The notes: a model not told the origin generated them from the letters alone. 64,000 nt of DNA from Paraburkholderia ginsengiterrae (GCF_001645125.1 NZ_LXKA01000033.1:62001-126000); one strand, 5' to 3'. Positions 41,000 to 50,854 are shown, counted from the first letter of the stretch. Translations and numbers: made by a program.

Positions 41000-42055
41000 T
41001 CAGCCCCTCCGCCCGAGCGCGAACAACGTCCCGGCAATGAGAATGAAGGCGCCGATAATTGCCTTTTGCCAGGTACTCGGCACGCCAATCAGGATCAGCA
41101 CGCTGTTGATCAGCGTGACGAGCGCCACGCCGAGCAACGTGCCTATCACGGTCCCCGTGCCGCCGGTAATGCGCGCGCCGCCCAGAATCACGGCAGCAAT
41201 CACATCAAGTTCGGTGCCGACCAGATCGAAGGGATTCGCAAGCCGGTTCGTCGATACATGCAGAATGCCAGCCACGCCCGCGAGCATGCCCGTATAGCCG
41301 AATACGAACAACTGGATCGCACGCGCGTTATAGCCAAGCCGCTCCGCAATCGGCAAACTGCCGCCGATCGCATACACGCCGCGGCCCATCATCGTGCGGT
41401 TGAGCAGCCACCAGGTCAGCAGTGCGGTCACGACCAATGCAATGACCGACATCGGCAAGACGGCACGAAGCCCATCGGCAGTCGTGTAGAAGAACAACGG
41501 CAACTGGCCGAACCGGTCCATGCTGTGCGGAATGTTCATGAAGAACTGAGTGCCGACAAAGGTCAGCAACACGCCGCGAAACAGGTACTGGGTGCCGATC
41601 GTGACGATCAGCGAAGGCGCCTTGAGCCGATGCACCAGCATCCCGTTCACGACGCCGAGCGCCGTACCGCCCAATGCACCGGCAAGCAGGATCAGCACGA
41701 ACGGCGCATCGGGCCACCACGCGAAGACGGCCTTCGTCAGCGAATACATCGTCAACGCGGCAATCGCGGTGAAGGACACGTCGATGCCGCCCGACGCGAG
41801 CACCACGAGCGTACCCATCGCGAAGATCGACATCGTGGTCGCCGAATGCAACAGGTCGAACAGCGTCGCGTACTGGAAGAAGCGCGGATTGATCGCCCCG
41901 ACAATCAGACACGTCAGCACGAGCAGCGCGACGGTGAACCATTCGGGGTTGCGCATCAGACGCGTGTGCATGTCGAGCTTGCGCACGCTCGGCGCGATAG
42001 CCTCCACTGCGGCTGCCGTCTCGGGATGCGAAGCGGACTGAAGGGATTCGTTCAT
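41000..42055 (-). CDS. Sugar ABC transporter permease (second)
   Basis: A 351-residue RbsC-type permease with about eight to ten hydrophobic helices and the family's ASGGIDVS and VIAAVILGGARITGG(T)G motifs. It is the last gene of the operon. ATG 42053-42055 (MNESLQS) is taken; a GTG 15 bases upstream is possible. It forms a heterodimer with the permease at 44724-45785. Confidence 0.88.
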   Translation of the reverse strand: MNESLQSASHPETAAAVEAIAPSVRKLDMHTRLMRNPEWFTVALLVLTCLIVGAINPRFFQYATLFDLLHSATTMSIFAMGTLVVLASGGIDVSFTAIAALTMYSLTKAVFAWWPDAPFVLILLAGALGGTALGVVNGMLVHRLKAPSLIVTIGTQYLFRGVLLTFVGTQFFMNIPHSMDRFGQLPLFFYTTADGLRAVLPMSVIALVVTALLTWWLLNRTMMGRGVYAIGGSLPIAERLGYNARAIQLFVFGYTGMLAGVAGILHVSTNRLANPFDLVGTELDVIAAVILGGARITGGTGTVIGTLLGVALVTLINSVLILIGVPSTWQKAIIGAFILIAGTLFALGRRG

Positions 42056-42075
42056 GAGATTGCTGTTCACGTGAG

Positions 42076-43602
42076 TCAGGCGGCCTCGGAAAGAAGTGCG
42101 TGATACAGGCCGGCCTCGTCGAGTTGATCGGCACGGTATTCGGCGGCAACGCGACCTTTCTTCATCATCAGGATGCGGTCGCAGTTCTGTAGCAGTTCGG
42201 GCAGGTCGTCACTGATCAGAATGATGCCGATACCCCGCTCCGACAAACGCTGCATGATGCGGTAAATGATGTCCTTCGACCCGACGTCGACGCCTACCGT
42301 TGGCCCGTGCAGAATCAGGACGCGCGGATCGATTGCGAGCCAGCGGCCAATCAGCACGCGCTGCTGGTTGCCGCCGGACAGCGACTGAACGGGCTTGTCG
42401 ACGTCGGGCGTCGCGATCTGCAGATCCCTAACCGTGCGCTCAGCCAGTTCCTGCGCGCGGCGCCGGTCGATCTGTGCGAAGCGGTCGCGCAATGTTGAGA
42501 TCATCGCGGTAATGACGTTGTCGCGGATCGGCTTGTCGAGAAACAGGCCTTCGTTGAGGCGATCCTCGGGTACGTAGCCGATCCGCTGCGCCTTCGCATC
42601 GGACGGCGTGCGCAACCGGACGAGGTTGCCATCGAGCGTCACGGTGCCCGCATCCGCGGGACTCACGCCAGCCAGCGCACGCGCCAGTTCATTGCGGCCC
42701 GAATCCAGCAGGCCGGTCACGCCGAGAATCTCGCCGCGATGCAGCGAAAACGAGACATCGGCAAACTGGTTGCGGCGGCTGAGCGCCTTGACTTCGAGTA
42801 TCGCGTCATGCGCATCGGTACCGGCGACCTGGCGATACCGCTCGGTCGACAGATGCTTGCCCGTCATCAGTTCGCTGATCTGTGCTTTCGTGAAGTTGGC
42901 GATCGGGCCTTGGGCCATCTTCTGGCCGTCGCGCAGTACGATCACCTCGCCGCCGATCGCAAAGCACTCGTCGAGCTTGTGGCTCACGAACAGTACGGCG
43001 ACACCTTCCGCACGCAGCTTCGCGAGCACCGCGATCAGGTTATCGACCTCTTTTTGCGTCAGCGACGTGGTTGGCTCGTCCATGATCACGAAGCGCGCTT
43101 CGCTTGCGATCGCCCGCGCGATTGCAATCAGCTGGCGTGTCGCGAGCGGCAACTGTTCGATCAAAGTGCGCTGAAATTCGGCGTCACCGGGCAAACCGAC
43201 TGCCCCGAGCGCGCGGGCCGCGGTCTTCGCGAGCGCCTTGCGATCGAAGGTCCGTGTGAGGCGGCCGTTATGCCCAGCAAGTTCGACCGTCAAACCGATG
43301 TTCTCCGCTACGCTCATGTTGGGCAGCAGCGACAGGTCTTGATAGACCGTCTCGACGCCCGCGGCCAGCGCCTCCAAAGGCGACAGGCGCGCGTGCCGCG
43401 TGCCTTCGATCACCAGTTCGCCCTGGTCGGGCGGTTGCGCGCCCGAGATGATCTTGATCAGCGTGCTCTTGCCGCAACCGTTCTCGCCGAGCAGATGGTA
43501 GATCTGCCCGCGCTCGAACTGCAGACTCACGCCACGCAGCGCATACACGCCGGTGAAGTGCTTATGGATATCGACGACTTCGAGAAGCGGTGCCTGACTC
43601 AT
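42076..43602 (-). CDS. Sugar ABC transporter ATP-binding protein (two ATPase domains)
   Basis: A 508-residue RbsA-type protein. Domain 1 has Walker A GENGCGKST and EPTTSL as Walker B; its signature region is degenerate (EQLPLATRQ). Domain 2 has the LSGGNQQR signature and an altered Walker A (GLLDSGRNE), as is normal for RbsA. ATG 43600-43602 follows CAGGTGAAC. It energises import with the two permeases. Confidence 0.93.
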   Translation of the reverse strand: MSQAPLLEVVDIHKHFTGVYALRGVSLQFERGQIYHLLGENGCGKSTLIKIISGAQPPDQGELVIEGTRHARLSPLEALAAGVETVYQDLSLLPNMSVAENIGLTVELAGHNGRLTRTFDRKALAKTAARALGAVGLPGDAEFQRTLIEQLPLATRQLIAIARAIASEARFVIMDEPTTSLTQKEVDNLIAVLAKLRAEGVAVLFVSHKLDECFAIGGEVIVLRDGQKMAQGPIANFTKAQISELMTGKHLSTERYRQVAGTDAHDAILEVKALSRRNQFADVSFSLHRGEILGVTGLLDSGRNELARALAGVSPADAGTVTLDGNLVRLRTPSDAKAQRIGYVPEDRLNEGLFLDKPIRDNVITAMISTLRDRFAQIDRRRAQELAERTVRDLQIATPDVDKPVQSLSGGNQQRVLIGRWLAIDPRVLILHGPTVGVDVGSKDIIYRIMQRLSERGIGIILISDDLPELLQNCDRILMMKKGRVAAEYRADQLDEAGLYHALLSEAA

Positions 43603-43666
43603 GTTCACCTGCAGTGTTGAAGGCGGCGCGCGCCGGTGCACGGTGCACGGCGCGCGCCGCCGCACA

Positions 43667-44671
43667 TCAGAACGGATACTGCTTGTAGTTCGTCTTGTCG
43701 ACGTCGACCCAGCCTGCTCCGCGCACGATGATGCCTTTGCCCGGTCCCTTGCTGACGGTCACCTTGTTATAGCCGACGATACCGAGGTCCGCGCCGTTCT
43801 CCACCGTTTTGCCGGCGACCAGCATCTGCGCGACCTTGTTCATCGCGATGCCGGCGAGCTTCGGATCCCAGAACGCGATGCCGTTGACTGCACCGCTTTC
43901 AAGGAACTTGCCAGCCTCGGTCGGCAGGCCCGTGCCGTACACGCAGATCTTGCCGACCTTGCCCGCTTCTTCGACCGCGCGGCCAATGCCGATCACATCC
44001 AGCGACGACGAGCCCTGGAAGCCGTTCAGGTCCGGATGCTTGCGCAGCACCTCTTTCGCGACCTTGTACGCCTGTTCCCCGTCGTTATTGGTTTCGAGCT
44101 TCGGCTCGACGAGGTCCATCTTCGGGTATTTCTGCTTTGCATTACCGATGCCGCCGTCGGCCCACTGCACCTGCGAACGGCTACCGAGCGAACCCACCAG
44201 CACTGCCCATTTGCCCTGCTGGCCCATGCATTTCGCCAGACGTTCGTTCAGACCCGCGCCGTATGCGGTGTTGTCGAACGCTTCGATGTCGACCATCGTG
44301 TTCTTCTCGTTGTCCGCTTCATGCGTGACGACCTTGATGCCACGATCCATCGCTTTCTTCAACGCGGGTTCCAGCGTCGGCGGGTCGAACGGCACGACAG
44401 CGATCGCCGTGACCTTCTTCGCGATCAGGTCCTCGACGATCTTCAGTTGCTGCGCGGCGTCAGCGCGACCGGGACCTGTCTGATACACGTTGATGCCCGG
44501 GTTGTCCTTGCCGAACTCCTTGACGCCTTCGTCCATCCGGTTGAACCAGTTGATGCCGGTCACCTTGACGACCGTGACGATCGTCTCGTTAGTCGCGGCT
44601 TGCGCCGTGAAGATCGCGCCCGCCGCGAGAGCGGCGCCTGCGGCAGCGATAGCAAGTCGATTCAGTTTCAT
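43667..44671 (-). CDS. Periplasmic sugar-binding protein
   Basis: A 334-residue type-1 periplasmic binding protein: signal peptide 1-25 (AGAIFTAQA), then TIVTVVKVTGINWFNRM, a QLKIVEDLIAKKVTAIAVVPFD hinge-type strand and AFDNTAYGAG. It is nearest to the rhamnose/AI-2/ribose binding group by feel; the operon indicates a deoxyribose-like or related pentose. ATG 44669-44671 follows GGAGAC. Confidence 0.88.
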   Translation of the reverse strand: MKLNRLAIAAAGAALAAGAIFTAQAATNETIVTVVKVTGINWFNRMDEGVKEFGKDNPGINVYQTGPGRADAAQQLKIVEDLIAKKVTAIAVVPFDPPTLEPALKKAMDRGIKVVTHEADNEKNTMVDIEAFDNTAYGAGLNERLAKCMGQQGKWAVLVGSLGSRSQVQWADGGIGNAKQKYPKMDLVEPKLETNNDGEQAYKVAKEVLRKHPDLNGFQGSSSLDVIGIGRAVEEAGKVGKICVYGTGLPTEAGKFLESGAVNGIAFWDPKLAGIAMNKVAQMLVAGKTVENGADLGIVGYNKVTVSKGPGKGIIVRGAGWVDVDKTNYKQYPF

Positions 44672-44723
44672 GCGATGTCTCCTGTATGGTTCGAATGTGC
44701 TGCACATGAAGGAAGAGTTGAAT

Positions 44724-45785
44724 CTAACGTCCCGTCGACGCGGGCGGCCGCGGCACGTTGGGCGCGGCTCGCGCGCCGCCAATGCCGAAGATCGTGCGAA
44801 CCCGTTCACCGCCCGCAAACGCCAGCGACGCAAGCAACAGGAAGCCCCACGCACAATCGCCGAAGAACTGCGATACGCCTAGCAGATTGAACAGGCTCGA
44901 CAGGAATTGCAGCGCCGTCGCGGCGAGGAATACGCAGACAATTCGTCCATAGCCGCCTGACGGATTCACGCCGCCCATCACCGCGATCAAGATCGCGATC
45001 AGCAGATACGAGTTGCCATAGTCCCACTTTGCGCTCGACGTATGCGTCGCGCTGATCAGACCGGCGAGCGACGCCAGCACGCCGCACAGGCCATACGTGA
45101 TGACAAGCATCCGCGTGCGCGGAATGCCCGCGTAGAAGGCCGCTTTCGGATTGGTGCCCATCAGGAACAGACGCAGACCGAACGGCGTGCGTCTCAACAC
45201 CCAGCCGAGCACGAGCACGGTCACGACGAAGATCGCGAACGAGATCGGAATCTGCAACCACGTGCCGTTGCCGATCGCCGACAACGGATCGACGTATTCG
45301 ACCCGTACCGACGCGCCGTTGCTCAATACGACAGCGATACCGGTGAACAATAGCGACGTGCCAAGCGTGCACAGGATCGGCGTGAGACGCAGGCGCGCGA
45401 TCACGATCCCGTTTAGTACGCCGCCGAGCACACCCATCGCCAGCACGATCGCGGTGAACACCGCCGTGTAGAGCGCGGGCGAATCGTCGGCGGAGACAAG
45501 ATGCGGTAACAGCATTGCTGCGACCATGCCGGACAGATTCGCAAGCGCGACGCCCGACAGGTCGATGCCGCCGTTGCCCGACACCATCGACAGCATGATG
45601 CCGAGTGCGAGCAGCCCGAGTTCCGGCAACTGGCCGCCCATCGACTGGAGGTTGTCCATGTCGACGAACTGTCCGTGCGACAGCACCGTCGCGACGATTA
45701 CGATCAGCAGGTTCACGCCAACCAGGAAGTTCAGTTGCCTGTCCCTGAACCGGGACGACCAGGATGTCATGTTCAGGCCGCTCAT
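44724..45785 (-). CDS. Sugar ABC transporter permease (first)
   Basis: A 353-residue RbsC-type permease with the GNGGIDLSG and AVMGGVNPSGGYG motifs. The stop of the kinase gene overlaps its start by 4 bases (ATGA), so the two are coupled. ATG 45783-45785. Confidence 0.88.
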   Translation of the reverse strand: MSGLNMTSWSSRFRDRQLNFLVGVNLLIVIVATVLSHGQFVDMDNLQSMGGQLPELGLLALGIMLSMVSGNGGIDLSGVALANLSGMVAAMLLPHLVSADDSPALYTAVFTAIVLAMGVLGGVLNGIVIARLRLTPILCTLGTSLLFTGIAVVLSNGASVRVEYVDPLSAIGNGTWLQIPISFAIFVVTVLVLGWVLRRTPFGLRLFLMGTNPKAAFYAGIPRTRMLVITYGLCGVLASLAGLISATHTSSAKWDYGNSYLLIAILIAVMGGVNPSGGYGRIVCVFLAATALQFLSSLFNLLGVSQFFGDCAWGFLLLASLAFAGGERVRTIFGIGGARAAPNVPRPPASTGR

Positions 45786-46720
45786 GATTGAGCCGCGAGC
45801 GCAGCGTGCGCGCCTAGTACCGCGTTGATTTCGTCGAGCGTCGGCATCGACGGCGCGGTGCCCGCCCGAGTGACCGACAGGCTCGCCAGCGCGCAGCCGA
45901 AGCGCACCGCGTCGAGCGGAGAATCGCCGCGCGACAGTGCCGCGGCGAGGCCGCCAGCAAAGCCGTCGCCTGCGCCGGCGGTTTCCACCACACGGCCGCA
46001 ATCGAATGCGGGCACGTGCTCCGAAAGCTCGCGCGTGTGCAGTAACGCACCCGCTTCGCCGAGCGTCACGATCACCGCGCGCACGCCCTTCGACAGCAGG
46101 ATGTCGGCCGCACGACGGGCATCGTCGAGCGTTTCGATCGGCACGCCCGTGAGCGCCGTCGCTTCGGTTTCGTTCGGCGTGATGTAGTCGCACAGCGGGA
46201 ACATGTCGTCATCGAACGGCACGGCCGGCGCGGGGTTGAACACGGTCGTCACGCCATGGCGGCGCGCGAGCTCGAGACCGCGCTTCGCCGCCGGGACCGG
46301 CTGCTCCAGTTGCGTGACGAACACCTTCGCCTTTGCTATGTCGGCCTCGATCGCCTCGACGTCGGCGGGGCCGAGCGTGCCGGCCGCGCCGGCCGCGACG
46401 ATGATCGCATTGCTGCCTGTGACGTCATCGACGTAGATATGGGCTGCGCCCGTTGCCATGTCGTCGACCACTGTCGCGCGCGACGTGATGCCTTCGGCGG
46501 CCCACGTCGATTGCGCGATCTCACCGAATGCGTCGCCGCCGATGCGCGTGCAGAACACGACGTCCGCGCCGGCTCGCGCGGCAGCGACTGCCTGGTTCGA
46601 TCCCTTGCCGCCCGGGCCCATCGCGAACGAGGTGCCGGCAATCGTTTCGCCAAGCGCCGGCATCCGGCTCGCGCGGAAGCTGAGATCGGTCACATAGATG
46701 CCGAGAATGACGACGCTCAT
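45782..46720 (-). CDS. PfkB/ribokinase-family (deoxyribo)kinase
   Basis: A 312-residue kinase. N-terminal GPGGKGSNQAVAAARAG and C-terminal ETAGAGDGFAGG (anion hole GAGD plus catalytic Asp) identify a ribokinase. The residue after GAGD is Gly where Ala or Ser is common. With DeoC in the operon, deoxyribose to deoxyribose-5-phosphate is the most natural reaction; ribose is possible. Overlaps fucU-like upstream and permease downstream by 4 bases each. ATG 46718-46720. Confidence 0.88.
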   Translation of the reverse strand: MSVVILGIYVTDLSFRASRMPALGETIAGTSFAMGPGGKGSNQAVAAARAGADVVFCTRIGGDAFGEIAQSTWAAEGITSRATVVDDMATGAAHIYVDDVTGSNAIIVAAGAAGTLGPADVEAIEADIAKAKVFVTQLEQPVPAAKRGLELARRHGVTTVFNPAPAVPFDDDMFPLCDYITPNETEATALTGVPIETLDDARRAADILLSKGVRAVIVTLGEAGALLHTRELSEHVPAFDCGRVVETAGAGDGFAGGLAAALSRGDSPLDAVRFGCALASLSVTRAGTAPSMPTLDEINAVLGAHAALAAQS

Positions 46721-47196
46721 CGTGAACCCTCCGCGGCGTTGGGCGCATCGGGAGCGAGGTCGACACCCTTCTTGAAGATGAAGCAGCCATAGCCGCGCGC
46801 TTCGCCCGTGGCAATCACGCAGTACGCCTTTTTTGCCCGCTCGTAGAACGCGAAGCGCTCGATCGACGCGAACGGCATCGAACGTCCTTCCGCATGATCG
46901 ACTTCGCGCTGCGCTTCACGCTGCACGGCAGGCAAGGCATCGGCATCGTCGACCACTTCCATGCGTTCTGCCGGATGATCGACGAACGAGTCGAGCGGCA
47001 GGACCGACAGCACCGCGCGAATGGCGCGCGGTGCGTTGGCGCCGTCAAGCCGCAGCACTTTGCCCAGCACGGTTTGCCGGGCGACGGAATCCGCGGGGAA
47101 GTTCGCGTCGCAGACGACCACTTCGTCGCCGTGACCCATCGCGCAGAGTGCGTACAGCACATCGGGGTTGAGCAACGGATCGATATTCTTCAGCAT
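46717..47196 (-). CDS. RbsD/FucU-family sugar mutarotase
   Basis: A 159-residue mutarotase (LNPDVLYALCAMGHGDEVVVCDANFPADS at the start is typical; the His in AMGHGD is catalytic). It converts sugar anomers after import so that the kinase can use them. FucU-like rather than RbsD-like by length. ATG 47194-47196 follows GGAGGAGAC. 4-base overlap with the kinase. Confidence 0.88.
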   Translation of the reverse strand: MLKNIDPLLNPDVLYALCAMGHGDEVVVCDANFPADSVARQTVLGKVLRLDGANAPRAIRAVLSVLPLDSFVDHPAERMEVVDDADALPAVQREAQREVDHAEGRSMPFASIERFAFYERAKKAYCVIATGEARGYGCFIFKKGVDLAPDAPNAAEGSR

Positions 47197-47259
47197 GTGT
47201 CTCCTCCATCTTGCGGGCGCCTGTTACAGGTCTGAGCCCACGGCTGTCATTGCCGGCGA

Positions 47260-49653
47260 TCAGTCGCCGTACGGAATCCAGATGTTCTTGACCTGCACCG
47301 CCTGCCGCAGGAACGGCAAACCTTCTGCTGACGCAGCGTGCCAGTCGAACGCGCGCCCGTGATCGACGAACGTGCGCTTCAGATTGCCGACCGATTCACG
47401 CTCGACAAGCGTCGAGAATTCTGCGCCGCCGAAACTCCACAGCGCGTCCACGTCGTCGTGCTGGGCAAGTACCTTTGCAAGCGTCGCGTGTTCGCCGGTG
47501 ACGATGTTCAACGCACCCGCCGGCACATCCGACGTCTCGACCACCTGATAGAAATCCGTCGCCATCAACGGGCAGCGTTCGCTCGGCACGGCGACTACCC
47601 GATTGCCCATCGCAAGCGCCGGTGCGATCAGCGACACGAAACCCAGCAACGGCGCTTCGTCCGGGCTGATCACGCCAAGCACGCCAAGCGGCTCGTTCAT
47701 GGCGAGTGCGACGCCGCGCAACGGCGGCGAATGGACTGCGCCGTCGAACTTGTCGGCCCACGCGGCATACGTGAAGAGCCGCGTGATCGATGCCTCGACT
47801 TCGCGTTCGGCTTCGGCCTCGTTCGATCCTGCACGAATCACGAGTTGCCGTCTGAATTCGTCCGCGCGCGCCGACAGGTTTTCCGCCAGGTAGTAGAGTA
47901 CCTGAGCACGGCTATGCGTGCTGGCCTGCGACCACTTCACCGCACTACGCGCCGCTGCGACCGCATTGCGAACGTCCTTGCGGCTACCGTCCGCCACCTC
48001 GCCGACGATAACCCCGGACGGCGCACGCACGACGCGCGAGCCGCCGTTGTCCGGCCGCATCTGCTTGCCGCCGATGAACAGCTTTGCGGTCCGATCCATC
48101 GTGCTGAGATAGACATCGGCTTGCGCGACGGGTCTCACCTCGTCGCGTTCGTCCGCGTGGAGCGGCAGTTTGGTCCACGCCTGCGGCTTTAGATACTCGT
48201 AGATCCCCTCACGGCCGCCTTCCCGCCCAAAGCCCGACTCGCGATAGCCACCGAAGCCGACACCCGCATCGAACAGGTTGGTCGCGTTGATCCACACGAC
48301 ACCGCATTCAAGGCGCGGCGCGATATCGAGCGCGCGGCCGATCGTTTCGCTCCACACGCTCGCAGCCAGTCCGTAACGTGAATGGTTCGCGAGCGCGACC
48401 GCTTCGTCGGGCGTGCGAAAGCTCATCGCGACCAGCACCGGTCCGAATATTTCCTCCTGCGCAAGCGTCGAGGCGGGCGCAACGCGGGTGACCAGCGTCG
48501 GTGGGAAAAACACGCCGTTCTCAGGCATCCGCAGATGTGCGGGCTGGTAGATCTCACACCCTTCACGCTCGCCTTGCGCGACAAGCAATTCGATGCGCTC
48601 CCGTTGCACCTCGTCGACAATCGCGCCCATGTCGATGCTCTTGTCGAGCGAGTGACCGACGCGCAGCGTCTCCATCCGGCGCTTCAGTTTTTCGATGAAG
48701 CGCGCTTCAACACCCTCCTGCACCAGCAACCGCGAACCCGCGCAGCAGACTTGCCCCTGGTTGAACCAGATCGCGTCGACCACGCCTTCGACCGCGCCAT
48801 CCAGATCGGCATCGTCGAAGACGATGAACGGCGACTTGCCGCCAAGTTCGAGCGTGAGCGACTTGCCCGAGCCCGCAGTCGCGACACGGATCTGCCGGCC
48901 GACACTGGTCGATCCGGTGAACGCGATCTTCGCGACCTGAGGATGGTCGACCAGCTTTGCGCCGGTGCGGCCGTCTCCTGTGACGACATTCAACACGCCC
49001 GCTGGCAGACCCGCGCGATGCGCGAGTTCTGCGAACAGCAACGCCGTCAGCGGCGTAAATTCAGCGGGCTTCAGCACCACGCAATTGCCGGTGGCCAGTG
49101 CCGGCGCGATCTTCCATGCCAGCATCAGCAGCGGGAAATTCCACGGCACGATCTGCCCGATGACGCCAAGCGGTGTCCAGCCCGACAGTTCGCTTTCCTG
49201 AAGCTGTGCCCAGCCGGCGTGATGCAGGAAATGTCGTGCGACAAGGGGAATGTCTATGTCGCGCGTCTCGCGGATCGGCTTGCCGTTGTCGAGCGATTCG
49301 AGCACGGCGAAGAGCCGGCTATGCCGCTGCACCATTCGTGCGAGCGCATAGAGATGCCGCGCGCGGCCCGCGCCGCCCAATGCCTGCCACGCGGGCAGCG
49401 CCTTGTGAGCGGCAGCGACTGCCGCGTTCACATCGGCCTCGTCGCCTTGCGCGATATTTGCGAGCACACGGCCCGTCGCAGGCTCGCGGGATTCGAATGT
49501 CGCAGCACCGTCGCCGGACGCCGGCACGCGGAAAGCGCCATCGATAAAGTGGCCAAAGCCGTTCGCATGCTCAGCAAGCCAGGCGCGCGCGGCCTTGTCG
49601 TCTTCCGGGGCAGGTCCGTATTCCATCGAAGAAAAATATTCAGCTACGCTCAT
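47260..49653 (-). CDS. ALDH16-type aldehyde dehydrogenase with a second, inactive domain
   Basis: A 797-residue protein with two aldehyde dehydrogenase domains. Domain 1 (about 1-490) is complete: N172 in PWNFP, E269 in ELGGKS and the nucleophile C303 in FNQGQVCCAG. Domain 2 (about 510-797) keeps the NAD-binding fold (VSLIAPALAMGNRV) but lacks the ELGGK glutamate and any GQxC cysteine. The arrangement and size are those of the ALDH16 family. In this operon it probably oxidises acetaldehyde (or another DeoC product) to acetate. The ATG start is at 49651-49653. deoC lies 22 bases upstream. Confidence 0.87.
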   Translation of the reverse strand: MSVAEYFSSMEYGPAPEDDKAARAWLAEHANGFGHFIDGAFRVPASGDGAATFESREPATGRVLANIAQGDEADVNAAVAAAHKALPAWQALGGAGRARHLYALARMVQRHSRLFAVLESLDNGKPIRETRDIDIPLVARHFLHHAGWAQLQESELSGWTPLGVIGQIVPWNFPLLMLAWKIAPALATGNCVVLKPAEFTPLTALLFAELAHRAGLPAGVLNVVTGDGRTGAKLVDHPQVAKIAFTGSTSVGRQIRVATAGSGKSLTLELGGKSPFIVFDDADLDGAVEGVVDAIWFNQGQVCCAGSRLLVQEGVEARFIEKLKRRMETLRVGHSLDKSIDMGAIVDEVQRERIELLVAQGEREGCEIYQPAHLRMPENGVFFPPTLVTRVAPASTLAQEEIFGPVLVAMSFRTPDEAVALANHSRYGLAASVWSETIGRALDIAPRLECGVVWINATNLFDAGVGFGGYRESGFGREGGREGIYEYLKPQAWTKLPLHADERDEVRPVAQADVYLSTMDRTAKLFIGGKQMRPDNGGSRVVRAPSGVIVGEVADGSRKDVRNAVAAARSAVKWSQASTHSRAQVLYYLAENLSARADEFRRQLVIRAGSNEAEAEREVEASITRLFTYAAWADKFDGAVHSPPLRGVALAMNEPLGVLGVISPDEAPLLGFVSLIAPALAMGNRVVAVPSERCPLMATDFYQVVETSDVPAGALNIVTGEHATLAKVLAQHDDVDALWSFGGAEFSTLVERESVGNLKRTFVDHGRAFDWHAASAEGLPFLRQAVQVKNIWIPYGD

Positions 49654-49675
49654 GTGGGGTCTTCGTTGTGCGAGG

Positions 49676-50686
49676 TCACGCGACCGGGTGACGATGAAAT
49701 GCGGAATAGCGGCCGCTCACGTGATGCTCGAGTTGTCGCTCGATATCGGCCAGCAGGCTCGATGCGCCGATACGGAACAGGTCCGGTTCGAGCCATTGCC
49801 GTCCAAGTTCTTCTTTCATCAGGATCTGGTATTCGAGCACCGACTTCGCAGTCGACACGCCGCCCGCCGGTTTGAAACCGATTTCGATGCCGGTGCGCTC
49901 GAAGTACTCGCGGATCATCCGGACCATCGCGAGCGACACGGCAAGCGTCGCGTTGACGCCTTCCTTGCCGGTGGACGTCTTGATGAAATCTGCGCCCGCC
50001 ATCATGCAGACCATCGACGCCTTCGCGACGTTCGACAGCGTGGAGATGTCGCCAGTGGCGAGAATCGCCTTCACGTGGGCATCGCCACACGCCCCACGAA
50101 AATCGCGCATCTCGTCGTACAGCGCCTGCCAGTTGCCGGTGAGCACGTGCTCACGGGTCACCACGATATCGATTTCGGCGGCACCATCGGCCACCGACGC
50201 TTCGATCTCTTTGAGTTTCAGCGGATGCGGGATCAACCCGGCAGGAAATCCGGTGGACACGGCCGCGACCGGAATGCCGCTGCCCGCCAGCGCCGCGACC
50301 GCCGTGCTCACGAAGCGGTGATATACGCAGACCGCCCCCGTAGTGATGGACTGTGCCTGCATCCCAAGCGCTTCGAGCAGATCGTCACGCACCGGGCGGC
50401 GGGCTTTTGCACACAGACGCTCGACGCGGCCAGCCGTGTCGTCCCCAGCGAGCGTGGTCAGGTCGATGCACGTGATGGCCTTGAGCAGCCACGCGGCCTG
50501 CGCGTCCTTTTTGACCGACCGGCGCGTGCCGAGCGTCGCGACGCGCTGCTCGACCGCCGACCGGTTCACGCGCAGCGAGTCGATCCACGACAGGTCGAAC
50601 TGAACACCGGGATTGCGGACACGGGCGTGCGACGCGTGCGCGCGACCCGGCCAGGCGACCACGGAACTGGATGCTTCATCGAACAT
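49676..50686 (-). CDS. deoC: Deoxyribose-phosphate aldolase, DERA long form
   Basis: A 336-residue class I aldolase that cleaves deoxyribose-5-phosphate to glyceraldehyde-3-phosphate and acetaldehyde. Motif residues by family position: D173 (EIDIV), Schiff-base K206 (HVKAILATG) and K241 (KTSTGK). It is about 80 residues longer than E. coli DeoC and resembles animal DERA along its length (CIDLTTLAGDDT, ITTGAVCVY, FRGACGDAHVK, GASSLLADIERQ, HVTGRY-like end). First gene of the operon. ATG 50684-50686 is used; a GTG 27 bases upstream is inside the operator. Confidence 0.93.
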   Translation of the reverse strand: MFDEASSSVVAWPGRAHASHARVRNPGVQFDLSWIDSLRVNRSAVEQRVATLGTRRSVKKDAQAAWLLKAITCIDLTTLAGDDTAGRVERLCAKARRPVRDDLLEALGMQAQSITTGAVCVYHRFVSTAVAALAGSGIPVAAVSTGFPAGLIPHPLKLKEIEASVADGAAEIDIVVTREHVLTGNWQALYDEMRDFRGACGDAHVKAILATGDISTLSNVAKASMVCMMAGADFIKTSTGKEGVNATLAVSLAMVRMIREYFERTGIEIGFKPAGGVSTAKSVLEYQILMKEELGRQWLEPDLFRIGASSLLADIERQLEHHVSGRYSAFHRHPVA

Positions 50687-50698
50687 AGGTAGGCTCGT

Positions 50699-50717
50699 TG
50701 TTGTGCGACGCACAACA
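50699..50717. promoter_or_regulatory. Perfect 19-bp palindrome in the deoC promoter
   Basis: TGTTGTGCGACGCACAACA reads the same on both strands except for its centre base. It starts 13 bases upstream of the deoC ATG, an operator position. The binder is unknown. Confidence 0.65.
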
Positions 50718-50751
50718 CTTATTGATAACTTGATATCAGATTAGAACACGA

Positions 50752-50769
50752 ATGTTACGATCGTGACAT
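50752..50769. promoter_or_regulatory. DeoR-like operator
   Basis: ATGTTACGATCGTGACAT is palindromic except for one pair. Its TGTTA..T-ACA frame and 16-base span resemble the E. coli DeoR site (TGTTAGAATTCTAACA). It lies between deoC and the FGGY kinase, with deoR at the far end of the operon. Confidence 0.6.
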
Positions 50770-50841
50770 AGGGAAAACCTGCATTTCGCGGCAGAGTGGC
50801 TAGCATATGGTGCGGCAGCCGGCTGACTCGATGTTAGTATG

Positions 50842-50854
50842 TTCACATAGTGAA
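50842..50854. promoter_or_regulatory. 13-bp palindrome upstream of the FGGY kinase
   Basis: TTCACATAGTGAA has 5-bp perfect arms around ATA. It lies 101 bases before the kinase ATG. Role inferred from position only. Confidence 0.4.
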
